64,000 nt of DNA from Amycolatopsis palatopharyngis (GTDB lineage: Bacteria; Actinomycetota; Actinomycetes; Mycobacteriales; Pseudonocardiaceae): the NCBI RefSeq assembly GCF_003385185.1, contig NZ_PQHZ01000004.1, positions 62,001 through 126,000 on the forward strand. Direction: 5' to 3'. Below are positions 39,743 through 50,361 of the stretch, in pieces (position 1 is the stretch's first letter; each line of letters opens with the position of its first letter). The position numbers and the translations under genes are program-made. Below the pieces are notes generated by a model. The model worked only from the letters and a program-made list of their open reading frames with translations, did not search any database and was not told the origin of the DNA.

Positions 39743-40497
39743 TCCGGAACTTCCTTGTCCCGCACCGAATTCGGATCCAGCACCTCGCGCAGCAGATACA
39801 ACTCGCGCTCGGTGGGCAACCGCGACTCGGTGACCTCGCCGGCGTCCAGTTCGAACGACGTCTGTTCGGTCACCTCGGCCACCGAGACTCCGGGATGGAC
39901 CGACAGCAGGCGCATGGCGTTGTCCCTTCCGGAGAAGTCGAGTACCGCCAGATTCGTGACCACGCGGTAGACGTCGTGGAAACGCTCCGCGCTCGGTCCC
40001 GCCGCCCTCGCCCGGTCGTATCCGACGCCCGACACCACGTCGACCCGGTCGCAGAAGACCCTCGTGCTGTGTCGCGGCACCCAGTAACTCGTCCGGTGGT
40101 TCACCGTGTTGCCAGGGCCGCCACGGACGCCGAGCAGTTGTTTGGCGGGCCGGGTGTGGTCGCCGATCGCGGAGATGTTCTGGTTGCCGTACCGATCGAT
40201 CTGGTTCGCGCCCATCACCACATGCCGCTTTCCGTGCGGCACAACGGTGTCCAGCACCCGGCGAAACGGCTGCCAGCCCTCGATCACCGGTGGTTCGCCG
40301 CCTGCGAGTCCGGGTGTGTTGGCGAGCAGGTACGCCTCTCCGTCGGAGAGCAGCAGGTCGGGTTCGAACGTCAGCCGGGCGAGCCGGGCGCCGAGCGAGG
40401 GAAGCAGGCCCATCGGGCTGACGACCATCTCACCGTCGCCGCGAAAGAGGTCTGCGCAGGCCGCCGCGGCGACCTCAGCGCGAGTCACGTCACTCAT
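39739..40497 (-). CDS. ipdB: COCHEA-CoA hydrolase subunit IpdB
   Basis: 252 residues, CoA-transferase family I beta-like subunit (motifs SPMGLLPSLGARLARLTFEP about 27-46, VMGANQIDRYGNQNIS about 93-108). With IpdA it hydrolytically opens the last (D-derived) ring of the CoA intermediate rather than transferring CoA. ATGA overlap with ipdA and with ipdC. Confidence 0.9.
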   Translation of the reverse strand: MSDVTRAEVAAAACADLFRGDGEMVVSPMGLLPSLGARLARLTFEPDLLLSDGEAYLLANTPGLAGGEPPVIEGWQPFRRVLDTVVPHGKRHVVMGANQIDRYGNQNISAIGDHTRPAKQLLGVRGGPGNTVNHRTSYWVPRHSTRVFCDRVDVVSGVGYDRARAAGPSAERFHDVYRVVTNLAVLDFSGRDNAMRLLSVHPGVSVAEVTEQTSFELDAGEVTESRLPTERELYLLREVLDPNSVRDKEVPE

Positions 40498-41357
40498 GCG
40501 GCCTCCTGCAGGTACTTGTCTACTTCGGACTGATAGCTGCGTTCGTCACCGGACAGGAATCGATCGATGAATCCTGGCCACGCGTCCTGGTCCTTGGCGC
40601 AGGCCGCGTAGTGCCGCTGGAACCGTTCGTCCCTGCCGTAGTCCGGCGCGGCGCTGGTGAAATGTGCACCGCGAGGGGTTTCGGCGACTCCGTGCACCGA
40701 GGCGCGGTTCAGCAGAAGGCTTTGCACCGGCGCGGCGGCGGTGAGTTCGCCGGTCTCCACCACCCGCTCCACCGACACATAGGCGCGGTCCGCCGCGAGG
40801 GCGAACAGGTCGTCGAAGTACGGATCCGGACCGAGGTACTGCGCGTTTCCCCGCGCGTCAGCCCGGTTCAGGTGGATCAGGGCGGCATCGAGCCGGAGCG
40901 CGGGTACGGCCAGAAGTTCCTCGCTGTCGTCGTAGGGCGAGCGCACCGTTCGCAGGGATGGGTCGAACCCCGGCACGTCCGAGCCGAGCCCCGCGCGCGT
41001 CGGCAGGAACGGCAGGCGTGCGGCCGCGGCGGACAGGCCGGTTCCGAGCATTCCCTCGTCGTACTCGGTCACCTCGATCTCGCCTGCTTCGCGCACTCGG
41101 CTGAACCACGGGTCGAACGGGATCGAGTCCAGCGTGACGAACCCGAACACCAGCCTGCGGATCCGGCCCGAACTCGCGAGCAGGCCGATGTCCGGGCCGC
41201 CATAGGAGACCACCGTCAGATCGGTGAGGTTCGACCGCAGGATGGCGCGCACGAGTGCCATCGGCTTGCGCCGTGAGCCCCAGCCGCCGATCCCGATCGT
41301 CATCCCGTCCGAGAGTTCGCCGACGATCTCGTCCGGCGTCATCCGCTTGTCCGCCAT
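40494..41357 (-). CDS. ipdA: COCHEA-CoA hydrolase subunit IpdA
   Basis: 287 residues, CoA-transferase alpha-like fold: GMTIGIGGWGSRRKPMALVR (about 18-37) and VSYGGPDIGLL. Forms the IpdAB heterotetramer that opens ring C of the steroid remnant. ATG at 41357 shares a base with the echA20 stop (TGATG), so it is coupled to it. Confidence 0.9.
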   Translation of the reverse strand: MADKRMTPDEIVGELSDGMTIGIGGWGSRRKPMALVRAILRSNLTDLTVVSYGGPDIGLLASSGRIRRLVFGFVTLDSIPFDPWFSRVREAGEIEVTEYDEGMLGTGLSAAAARLPFLPTRAGLGSDVPGFDPSLRTVRSPYDDSEELLAVPALRLDAALIHLNRADARGNAQYLGPDPYFDDLFALAADRAYVSVERVVETGELTAAAPVQSLLLNRASVHGVAETPRGAHFTSAAPDYGRDERFQRHYAACAKDQDAWPGFIDRFLSGDERSYQSEVDKYLQEAA

Positions 41358-42112
41358 CAGGTCTCCTTGCCGTCCAGGAATTCCTGCCGGGCCGCGTCGG
41401 AGACGCCCGCCAGGTTGAGTTCGAAGGTGAAGCCCTGCTCGAACCGGTAGCTCCGGTGCACCGGCTGCACGTCGATCCCGTTGATCGCCTGCTTGGCCGC
41501 GCGGATCACCCGCGTGTCCTTGGCCGCGATCTGCCTTGCGAGCTCCAGTGCCGCGGTGTCGAGTCCGGTGCGGGGCACGACCGCGTACACCGAACCGTGG
41601 TGATGCAACTGATGTGCGTCGACTGTGCTCGCCGTGAAGTACAACGCTCGCATCAGGTGCTGGGGTACCAGCCGGGCCAGGTGTGTCGCCGCCCCGAGTG
41701 CACCTCGGTCGACCTCGGGCAGCCCGAAGGTCGCGTCCTCCGCGGCGATGATCACGTCGGCGTTGCCCACGAGGCCGATTCCGCCGCCTAGACAGAAGCC
41801 TTGCACCGCGGCGATGACGGGTACGGCGCAGTCGTACACGGCGGAGAACGCGGCGGCGCAACCCTGGTTGGCGCCGATCAGTGCTTCGTAGGCGTCGTCG
41901 CGCTGGATCTCCTTGATGTTCACCCCCGCGTTGAAGCCACGTCCCTCGGCGCGAAGCACGACAACGTGACAGCCGGGGTCGCGGCCCGCGTTCGTGATCG
42001 CCTCGGCGAGGTCGAACCAGTCCCGCACGGAAAGTGCGTTGACCGGTGGTGCGTCCACTGTGACGACCGCGAGCCCTCGCTCGGCGCGATCGACGGTGAT
42101 TGCTTCAGGCAT
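41357..42112 (-). CDS. echA20: Crotonase-family ring hydrolase EchA20
   Basis: 251 residues, crotonase fold with GFNAGVNIKEI (oxyanion loop) and FCLGGGIGLVGNADVIIAAE; the first hydratase Glu is Gly while FGLPEVDRG keeps the second. EchA20 opens the D ring of HIEC-CoA in the M. tuberculosis scheme. The ATG at 42112 has AAGG upstream; an upstream in-frame ATG at 42136 falls inside the operator. First gene of the ipd operon, divergent from the SDR gene. Confidence 0.88.
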   Translation of the reverse strand: MPEAITVDRAERGLAVVTVDAPPVNALSVRDWFDLAEAITNAGRDPGCHVVVLRAEGRGFNAGVNIKEIQRDDAYEALIGANQGCAAAFSAVYDCAVPVIAAVQGFCLGGGIGLVGNADVIIAAEDATFGLPEVDRGALGAATHLARLVPQHLMRALYFTASTVDAHQLHHHGSVYAVVPRTGLDTAALELARQIAAKDTRVIRAAKQAINGIDVQPVHRSYRFEQGFTFELNLAGVSDAARQEFLDGKET

Positions 42113-42131
42113 CGAACCTTCTTCCAAACCT

Positions 42132-42145
42132 AGCACTTGCTTGGT
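42132..42145. promoter_or_regulatory. Degenerate KstR2 operator between echA20 and SDR
   Basis: AGCACTTGCTTGGT keeps the right half CTTG and both outer bases of AnCAAGnnCTTGnT but has CT for AG in the left half. The surrounding CTAGCA and TTGGTA are the same as at the fadD3/fadE30 operator. It lies 19 bases before echA20. Confidence 0.65.
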
Positions 42146-42206
42146 ACGTTAGCAGCACGACCGGATGCGGTACAGATGCACGAAGAAGACGATGGGAGGT
42201 GCGGTC

Positions 42207-42998
42207 GTGTCGCTCGACCTTCGCCTCGACGGCGCGGTCGTACTGGTGACCGGCGGTGTCCGTGGTGTCGGCGCGGGCATCACCAGGGTTTTCCTGCGGG
42301 CCGGCGCGAAGGTGGTCACCTGTGCGCGCAACGATCCCGGTGATCCGGTGCACGCCTACGGCAGTACGGCGGAGTTCCTCGCCTGCGATGTCAGGGAGCC
42401 GGATCAGGTCGCGGATCTCGTCCGTCAAGTAGTCCACCGGCACGGCAGGCTCGACGTCGTGGTGAACAACGCGGGCGGCGCCCCGTTCGCGCCCACCGAC
42501 CAGGCCTCGGCGAACTTCAACAGCAAGGTGGTCGCGCTGAATCTGCTGGCGCCGCTGACGGTGGCCCAGTGCGCGAACTCGGTGATGCGAGGCCAGGAAA
42601 GCGGTGGCGCCATCGTCATGATCAGTAGCGTCAGCGCGACGCGGCCCTCCCCGGGTACCGCCGCCTACGGTGCGGCGAAGGCCGGTGTGGACAGTCTCAC
42701 CGCGACACTCGCGGCTGAGTGGGCTCCCCGCGTACGAGTGAACTCGCTGCGGGTCGGAATGGTGCGAACGGAACTGGCCGGAATGCACTACGGCGACGAG
42801 GACGGAATCGCGGCCGTCGCCGCCACCGTCCCCGCGGGACGATTGGCTGAACCGGAGGAAATCGGTTCCTGTGCCGCGTTTCTGGCGTCGCCACTGGCGT
42901 CCTATGTCAGCGGCGCCACCCTCGAGGTACACGGCGGGGGAGAGGTGCCCGCGTTCCTGACGGCCGGGAACGCACTGAAGGAGAAGGAGACACCGTGA
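42207..42998 (+). CDS. SDR oxidoreductase (Rv3549c-like)
   Basis: 263 residues from the GTG at 42207, chosen because GGGAGG lies 7 bases upstream; an in-frame ATG at 42192 is too close to it. SDR motifs TGGVRGVGAG (about 16-25), VVVNNAGG, YGAAKAG. Divergent from echA20 across the KstR2-like site and overlapping ipdF as GTGA. Same position as Rv3549c; the exact hydroxyacyl-CoA substrate is not known from sequence. Confidence 0.82.
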   Translation: MSLDLRLDGAVVLVTGGVRGVGAGITRVFLRAGAKVVTCARNDPGDPVHAYGSTAEFLACDVREPDQVADLVRQVVHRHGRLDVVVNNAGGAPFAPTDQASANFNSKVVALNLLAPLTVAQCANSVMRGQESGGAIVMISSVSATRPSPGTAAYGAAKAGVDSLTATLAAEWAPRVRVNSLRVGMVRTELAGMHYGDEDGIAAVAATVPAGRLAEPEEIGSCAAFLASPLASYVSGATLEVHGGGEVPAFLTAGNALKEKETP

Positions 42999-43912
42999 GT
43001 GGAGTCGTCGACGACCGCGTCGTGATCGTCACAGGGGCCGGGCGGGGAATCGGCAGGGCACACGCGCTGGCGTTCGCCGCCGAAGGGGCCGCAGTGGTGG
43101 TCAACGACGTCGGCGCGGGGCTCGATGGGAGCGCCGGAGGCGCGGCGCCGGAGGGGCCGGCGCAGAAGGTGGTGGCCGAAATCGAGGCTGCGGGCGGCAG
43201 GGCCGTCGCCAACAGCGACGACGTCGCGGACTGGTCGGGCGCGCAGAGCCTCGTGCGGACCGCGATCGACGCGTTCGGCCGCCTCGACGTGCTGGTGAAC
43301 AATGCCGGCTTCCTGCGGGACCGAATGCTGGTGAATCTCGGCGAGAACGACTGGGACGCGGTGATCCGGGTGCATCTGAAGGGGCACTTCGCGCCACTGC
43401 GCCATGCGGCGGCCTACTGGCGCGCGGAGGCGAAGGCCGGGCGCGAGGCGGCAGCCAGGATCATCAACACCAGTTCGGGGGCCGGCCTGCTCGGCAGTGT
43501 CGGTCAGGGCAACTACTCGGCGGCCAAGGCCGGGATCCTCGGCCTGACGACGGTGGCCGCGGCGGAGTTGGCCCGCTACGGGGTCACGGTGAACGCCATC
43601 GCGCCCGCCGCACGTACCCGGATGACCGAACAGGCCTTCGCCGAGGACATGGCCGCGCCAGGGGCCGGCTTCGACTCCATGGCACCGGAGAACGTGTCGC
43701 CGTTGGTGGTGTGGCTGGGCAGCACGGAGTCAGCCGAGGTCACCGGACGGGTCTTCGAGGTCGACGGGGGCAGGGTGGCGCTCGCACAGGCATGGCGGCA
43801 CGGCCCTGCCGTGGACAAGGGCGCACGATGGGAACCCGGTGAACTCGGTCCGGTCGTCGCCCGCTTGATCGACCGCGCGCCAGTACCGGAACCGGTGTAC
43901 GGCACGCAGTGA
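42995..43912 (+). CDS. ipdF: SDR IpdF (hydroxyacyl-CoA dehydrogenase of HIP degradation)
   Basis: 305 residues, SDR related to the dehydrogenase part of multifunctional enzyme 2: TGAGRGIGRAHALAFAAEGA (about 11-30), NDVGAGLDG, VLVNNAGFLRDRMLVN and YSAAKAG. Matches Rv3548c (IpdF, 304 residues) in length and gene order. The last codons lie within a 20-bp hairpin arm. Confidence 0.87.
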   Translation: MSGVVDDRVVIVTGAGRGIGRAHALAFAAEGAAVVVNDVGAGLDGSAGGAAPEGPAQKVVAEIEAAGGRAVANSDDVADWSGAQSLVRTAIDAFGRLDVLVNNAGFLRDRMLVNLGENDWDAVIRVHLKGHFAPLRHAAAYWRAEAKAGREAAARIINTSSGAGLLGSVGQGNYSAAKAGILGLTTVAAAELARYGVTVNAIAPAARTRMTEQAFAEDMAAPGAGFDSMAPENVSPLVVWLGSTESAEVTGRVFEVDGGRVALAQAWRHGPAVDKGARWEPGELGPVVARLIDRAPVPEPVYGTQ

Positions 43913-43950
43913 GCGCCGGCCGGCTGGAATCCGGCGCTCACTGCGTGCCG
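43900..43950. terminator. Perfect 20-bp inverted repeat between ipdF and fadA5
   Basis: 43900-43919 and 43931-43950 are perfectly complementary over 20 bases around an 11-base loop. The left arm contains the TGA stop of ipdF (43910-43912), and the right arm ends one base before the fadA5 stop on the other strand. Serves convergent genes. Confidence 0.85.
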
Positions 43951-43951
43951 A

Positions 43952-45196
<1,245 letters not shown>

Positions 45197-45263
45197 TCAA
45201 CCGCCGAACGGGCGCCGGTGACCCTGGATTGTCCGACCTGCGGTTTCAAGATCGACATTGCGC

Positions 45264-45303
45264 TAGTTAACAGGTTTCACTCATACTCTTCTCTTAGTTA
45301 ACA
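45264..45303. promoter_or_regulatory. Two TAGTTAACA boxes 31 bp apart upstream of cyp125
   Basis: TAGTTAACA occurs at 45264-45272 and 45295-45303, each with the palindrome GTTAAC. The sites lie on the same face of the helix (about three turns) in the fadA5-cyp125 intergenic region and differ from the KstR motif, so another regulator may bind. No further function can be read. Confidence 0.5.
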
Positions 45304-45323
45304 CCGTATGCTTCAATCGTCGG

Positions 45324-45337
45324 TAGAACGTGTTCCA
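45324..45337. promoter_or_regulatory. KstR operator, cyp125 side
   Basis: TAGAACGTGTTCCA matches TnnAACnnGTTnnA at all fixed positions. 49 bases before the cyp125 start. Confidence 0.88.
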
Positions 45338-45385
45338 CATTTACGTGTGGGGTGCGGACCAATCCGACGACCGACGGAGGTAGCC

Positions 45386-46612
45386 GTGGCCACACCGCTG
45401 ATCCCCACTGGTTTCGACTTCACCGATCCGGACCTGTACGCCCAGCGGTTACCGCTGGAGGAGTTCGCCGAACTGCGCGGCACAGCGCCCGTCTGGTGGA
45501 ATCCGCAGCCGCACAATCTGGCCGGGTTCGGTGACGAGGGGTTCTGGGTGGTCACCCGGCTGGAGGACGTCAAAACCGTTTCCAAGGACGGTGAGCTGTT
45601 CTCCTCGCGGGAGAAGACGGCGATCATCCGGTTCGACGAGACGATGACGGAGGAGGCCCTCGAAGCCACCCGGCTCATCCTGCTGAACATGGACGCGCCG
45701 CAGCACACCAAGTTGCGCAGGATCGTCTCGAAGGGCTTCACGCCGCGGGCCATCGGCAAGCTCGAGGAGGCGTTGCGCGGCCGCGCTCAACACATCGTCG
45801 CCGAGGCCAAGGCGAAGGGATCAGGCGACTTCGTCGCGGATGTCGCGTGCGAGCTGCCGCTGCAGGCGATCGCCGAGCTGCTCGGCATCCCGCAGGAGGA
45901 CCGGGGCCGCATCTTCGACTGGTCGAACCAGATGATCGGCTACGACGATCCCGAGTACGATGTGGAGCCGGTGGCCGCATCGGCCGAACTCGTCGGCTAC
46001 GCCTGGAACATGGCGGAACAACGGCGAGGGTGTCCCATGGACGATATCGTCACCAAGCTCGTTCAGGCCGATGTGGACGGTGAGTCGCTGTCCTCGGATG
46101 AGTTCGGGTTCTTCGTCATCCTGCTCGCGGTGGCGGGCAACGAGACGACGCGCAACGCGATCACGCACGGGATGAAGGCGTTCCTGGATCACCCGGAGCA
46201 GTGGGAGTTGTACAAGCGCGATCGCCCCAAGACCGCGGCTGACGAGATCGTCCGATGGGCGACGCCCGTGGTCGCGTTCCAGCGCACCGCCACGGCGGAC
46301 ACCGAGCTCGGCGGGCAGCAGATCCGCAAGGGTGACCGGGTCGGCATGTTCTACAGTTCCGCGAACTTCGATCCGGACGTGTTCGAGCAGCCGGAGAAGT
46401 TCGACATCATGCGCACGGACAACCCGCACGTCGGTTTCGGCGGGACAGGGTCGCACTACTGCATCGGAGCGAACCTGGCCAGGCTGGAGATCGACCTGAT
46501 CTTCAACGCCATCGCCGACGAGATGCCGAACATCCGTGAGCTCGCACCGCCCGAGCGCCTGCGTTCGGGCTGGCTCAACGGCATCAAGCACTACCAGGTG
46601 AGTTACGACTGA
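45386..46612 (+). CDS. cyp125: Steroid C26/27-monooxygenase Cyp125
   Basis: 408 residues, cytochrome P450: I-helix ILLAVAGNETTRNAITHGM (about 249-267), ExxR in ADEIVRWATP, heme loop GFGGTGSHYCIGANLARLEI with the Cys ligand. Cyp125 oxidises the terminal methyl of cholesterol or cholestenone to the acid, starting side-chain degradation. GTG at 45386 has GGAGG 5 bases upstream; the open frame to 45308 would include the operator. Divergent from fadA5. Confidence 0.93.
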   Translation: MATPLIPTGFDFTDPDLYAQRLPLEEFAELRGTAPVWWNPQPHNLAGFGDEGFWVVTRLEDVKTVSKDGELFSSREKTAIIRFDETMTEEALEATRLILLNMDAPQHTKLRRIVSKGFTPRAIGKLEEALRGRAQHIVAEAKAKGSGDFVADVACELPLQAIAELLGIPQEDRGRIFDWSNQMIGYDDPEYDVEPVAASAELVGYAWNMAEQRRGCPMDDIVTKLVQADVDGESLSSDEFGFFVILLAVAGNETTRNAITHGMKAFLDHPEQWELYKRDRPKTAADEIVRWATPVVAFQRTATADTELGGQQIRKGDRVGMFYSSANFDPDVFEQPEKFDIMRTDNPHVGFGGTGSHYCIGANLARLEIDLIFNAIADEMPNIRELAPPERLRSGWLNGIKHYQVSYD

Positions 46613-46645
46613 ACGCCCTCTCGTCAGTGGGGGCCGCGGTCAGGG

Positions 46646-47473
46646 ATGATGGCCGCCATGACCGTACGTACCCGCCTCGAAGCCGAACTGTCCCTGCGAG
46701 TGACCGCGCCGGGCAGGCTGGCGCTCTCGGTGGCGGTGGCCGACTCGTCGAGAGCCGACTCCGAGGAGTTGACGGTGCGCACCTCGGGCGGGCAGAACCC
46801 GCCGGTGGAAGCCCCGGTCGAACTGCCACACGGCACCAGGGTGCACGTGCTGGACCTGCCGGCCGACGAGGTGCACATCCGCTACCGCGCCGAGCGCGCC
46901 TGCGGTGACACCGAGCCGGAGGCGCTCACCGACGCCGATCAGATCACCTACACCCGCCCGAGTCGTTACTGTCCCTCGGACCGGATGATCGGGCTGGCGC
47001 TGGAGCACTTCGGCCGGATCGAGCGGCAGCGGGACCAGGTGCGCGAGATCGTGCGGTACGTCAGCGACCGTCTCGCCTACATTCCGGGCACCAGCAGGCC
47101 GACCGACAGCGCGCTGGAGACACTGCTCGCGGGCGAAGGTGTGTGCCGCGACTTCGCGCATCTGTGCGTGACCTACTGTCGTTCCCTGGACATTCCCGCC
47201 CGGTTCGCCGCGGTCTACGCGCCAGGTCTGTCCCCGATGGACTTCCACGCCGTGTTCGAGGCGGCCGTCGACGGCCGCTGGTACGTGTTCGACGCGACCA
47301 GGCTCGCACCCCGCCAGACCCTGACGCGGATAGCCACCGGCCGCGATGCCGCGGACACGGCGTTCCTGTCCACCCTCGGCTGCGAGATCGAGCTGTTGCG
47401 CAGTTCCGCGACGGCGACGACAGCGGCCGACCTGCCCGAGGACGACGGCAGCGCGCTGATCGCTCTCGCGTAG
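46646..47473 (+). CDS. Transglutaminase-like domain protein
   Basis: 275 residues. C-terminal transglutaminase-like cysteine protease fold: Cys in GEGVCRDFAHLCVTYCRSLD (about 166-185), His in MDFHAVFEA, Asp in FDATRLAP, giving the usual triad. N-terminal beta-rich domain (about 10-100). ATG at 46646 or, equally possible, at 46658. Substrate unknown; follows cyp125 by 33 bases but has no obvious role in sterol breakdown. Confidence 0.8.
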   Translation: MMAAMTVRTRLEAELSLRVTAPGRLALSVAVADSSRADSEELTVRTSGGQNPPVEAPVELPHGTRVHVLDLPADEVHIRYRAERACGDTEPEALTDADQITYTRPSRYCPSDRMIGLALEHFGRIERQRDQVREIVRYVSDRLAYIPGTSRPTDSALETLLAGEGVCRDFAHLCVTYCRSLDIPARFAAVYAPGLSPMDFHAVFEAAVDGRWYVFDATRLAPRQTLTRIATGRDAADTAFLSTLGCEIELLRSSATATTAADLPEDDGSALIALA

Positions 47474-47508
47474 CGCGAGCAGCCAGCGACGCAGGTCACA
47501 TTCGTTCC

Positions 47509-47535
47509 GGTCACATCTTGCCGAGCTGTTCCGTC
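47509..47535 (+). promoter_or_regulatory. ECF41-type promoter upstream of the CMD-family gene
   Basis: GGTCACA (47509-47515) and CGTC (47532-47535) are separated by exactly 16 bases, which agrees with the ECF41 (SigJ-type) consensus TGTCACA-N16-CGTC apart from its first base. A second GGTCACAT lies at 47494-47501. The start codon follows 38 bases downstream. Confidence 0.65.
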
Positions 47536-47573
47536 ATAGGGATGGAAACACCAACAACGGCAAGGAGTGCACG

Positions 47574-48047
47574 ATGGACGCTCGCCTGAACCTCTTCGGC
47601 AACCCGGTCGCGGCCAAAGCGCTGAAGCACATCATCGCCGCGGGCAAGGTGGTCACGGACTCGGCGTTGCCTGCCGCGACGGAGGAACTGGTGAAGATCC
47701 GCGCCAGTCAGATCAACGGCTGCGGGTTCTGCACCGATATGCACACCAAGGACGCCGCACACGCAGGGGAGACCTCGGTGCGCCTCAACCTGCTCGCGGC
47801 ATGGCGGGAGGCCACGGTGTTCACCGAGGCCGAACGTGCTGCCCTCGAGCTGACCGAGCAGGGCACCCGCATCGCCGACGCGGCCGGGGGCGTCACGGAC
47901 GAGGCATGGACGAATGCCGCCAAGCACTACGACGAGGACCAGCTCGGCGCCCTGGTCTCACTCATCGCGGTCATCAACGCCTTCAACCGCTTGAACGTCG
48001 TCGTCCAGCAGCCCGCCGGCGACTACGAGCCCGGCCAGTTCGGCTGA
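47574..48047 (+). CDS. Carboxymuconolactone decarboxylase/AhpD-family protein
   Basis: 157 residues, CMD/AhpD fold with the redox pair Cys50-Gly-Phe-Cys53 and His57 in NGCGFCTDMH. Family members are peroxidase-like or lactone-acting. AAGGAG precedes the ATG. ECF41 sigma factors typically control such genes, and an ECF41-like promoter lies upstream, although no ECF sigma gene is in the window. Confidence 0.85.
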   Translation: MDARLNLFGNPVAAKALKHIIAAGKVVTDSALPAATEELVKIRASQINGCGFCTDMHTKDAAHAGETSVRLNLLAAWREATVFTEAERAALELTEQGTRIADAAGGVTDEAWTNAAKHYDEDQLGALVSLIAVINAFNRLNVVVQQPAGDYEPGQFG

Positions 48048-48092
48048 CGAGTATCGCCCGCGCGAACACCCCCCCACGCCGCCCTCCGGGTA

Positions 48093-48116
48093 TCGCACTT
48101 TCCCGGGAAAGTGCGA
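48093..48116. terminator. Perfect 24-bp palindrome between convergent genes
   Basis: TCGCACTTTCCC followed at once by its reverse complement GGGAAAGTGCGA, with no mismatch. It lies between the stop of the CMD gene (48047) and the stop of ltp3 (48130). Almost the same hairpin occurs at 61557. Confidence 0.75.
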
Positions 48117-48129
48117 CGGTGGTCGCGGC

Positions 48130-49292
<1,163 letters not shown>

Positions 49293-49293
<1 letters not shown>

Positions 49294-50348
49294 CAGTCGC
49301 GTCCCTCCAGTACGGCCACGAGATTCTGCTGCAGCACGGGCCCGCTGGTCGCGTGCGCGAGCACCTTTCCCGCGTCCCCGCGCAGAATCCGGTTCGCTGC
49401 CTCGCCGATGCGGACCAGCCCCGCGGAGAACATCGGATTGCCGGTCAACGGCCCGCCGGACGGGTTGATCACCACGTCGTCGCCGAGGCCGAGCGCGGTA
49501 CGCAGGATGATCTCCTGGTGGGTGAACGGCGCGTGCAGTTCGGCGAGTTCGACGCCGTCCGCGCCCGCGGCACTGCCCGCCGCTTCGGCCGAGGGTGAGC
49601 GGGTGAGGTCTCGTGCGCCGAGGACGGGGGAGTCGACGCGATGCTCGATGCCGGTGATGAACGCTGGGCGGTCGGCGAGCTCACGAGCCCGGTCGGCGGA
49701 GGCCAGGACTATCACCGCCGCACCGTCGGTGATCGGGGCGATGTCGTGGGCTCGCAGCGGATCCGCGAACATCGGCGTATCGAGCAGCTCGCCGGGCTCC
49801 ACCCGGCCACTGAGCTGGGCGGCCGGGTTGCCGATCGCATCGGCGCGGCTGCGGGCGGCGATCTCGGCCATCTCCTTCTCACTCCACAGGCCGCTGTCGA
49901 TTCCGAGCCGGGCCTGGATGCCCGCGATGCTGATCGAGTCCGGCCACAGTGGAGCGACGACGTAGGGGTCGAGTTGCAGGGACAGCACCCTGCGCAACTG
50001 GCCTGCCGAGGACTTGCCGAAGCCGTACACCAGTGCGGTGTCCACCTCGCCGGTGCGGATCTTCAGCCACGCTTCGTACAGCGCCCACGCCGCGTCCATC
50101 TCCACATGCGACTCGTGGATCGGCGGGAACGCGCCTATCGCGTCAACCGCGGAGATGAATGAAAAAGCTCGCCCCGCTAGGTAGTCGGACGACCCCGAAC
50201 ACCAGAAGCCGATGTCCTCCTTGGACAGACCGGTCCGCTCGAACGCCTCGGCGAGGATCGGGACCAGCATCTCGACGCCGTTGGTGGTGCCCTCGGTCCG
50301 CCGGACGTTGGGTGCCTGGGTGAAGCCGACAACCGCGACCTCGTTCAT
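49293..50348 (-). CDS. ltp4: Thiolase-fold lipid-transfer aldolase Ltp4
   Basis: 351 residues of the same family as Ltp3: MNEVAVVGFTQAPNVRRTEG at the N-terminus, DGAAVIVLASADRARELADR, ELHAPFTHQEIILRTALGLG and NPSGGPLTGNPMFSAGLVRI. Expected to form an aldolase with a DUF35 partner (the next gene upstream), by analogy with Ltp2-ChsH2. ATG at 50348; 13 bases after the DUF35 gene. Confidence 0.85.
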
Positions 50349-50361
50349 CAGAGCAGCTCCT

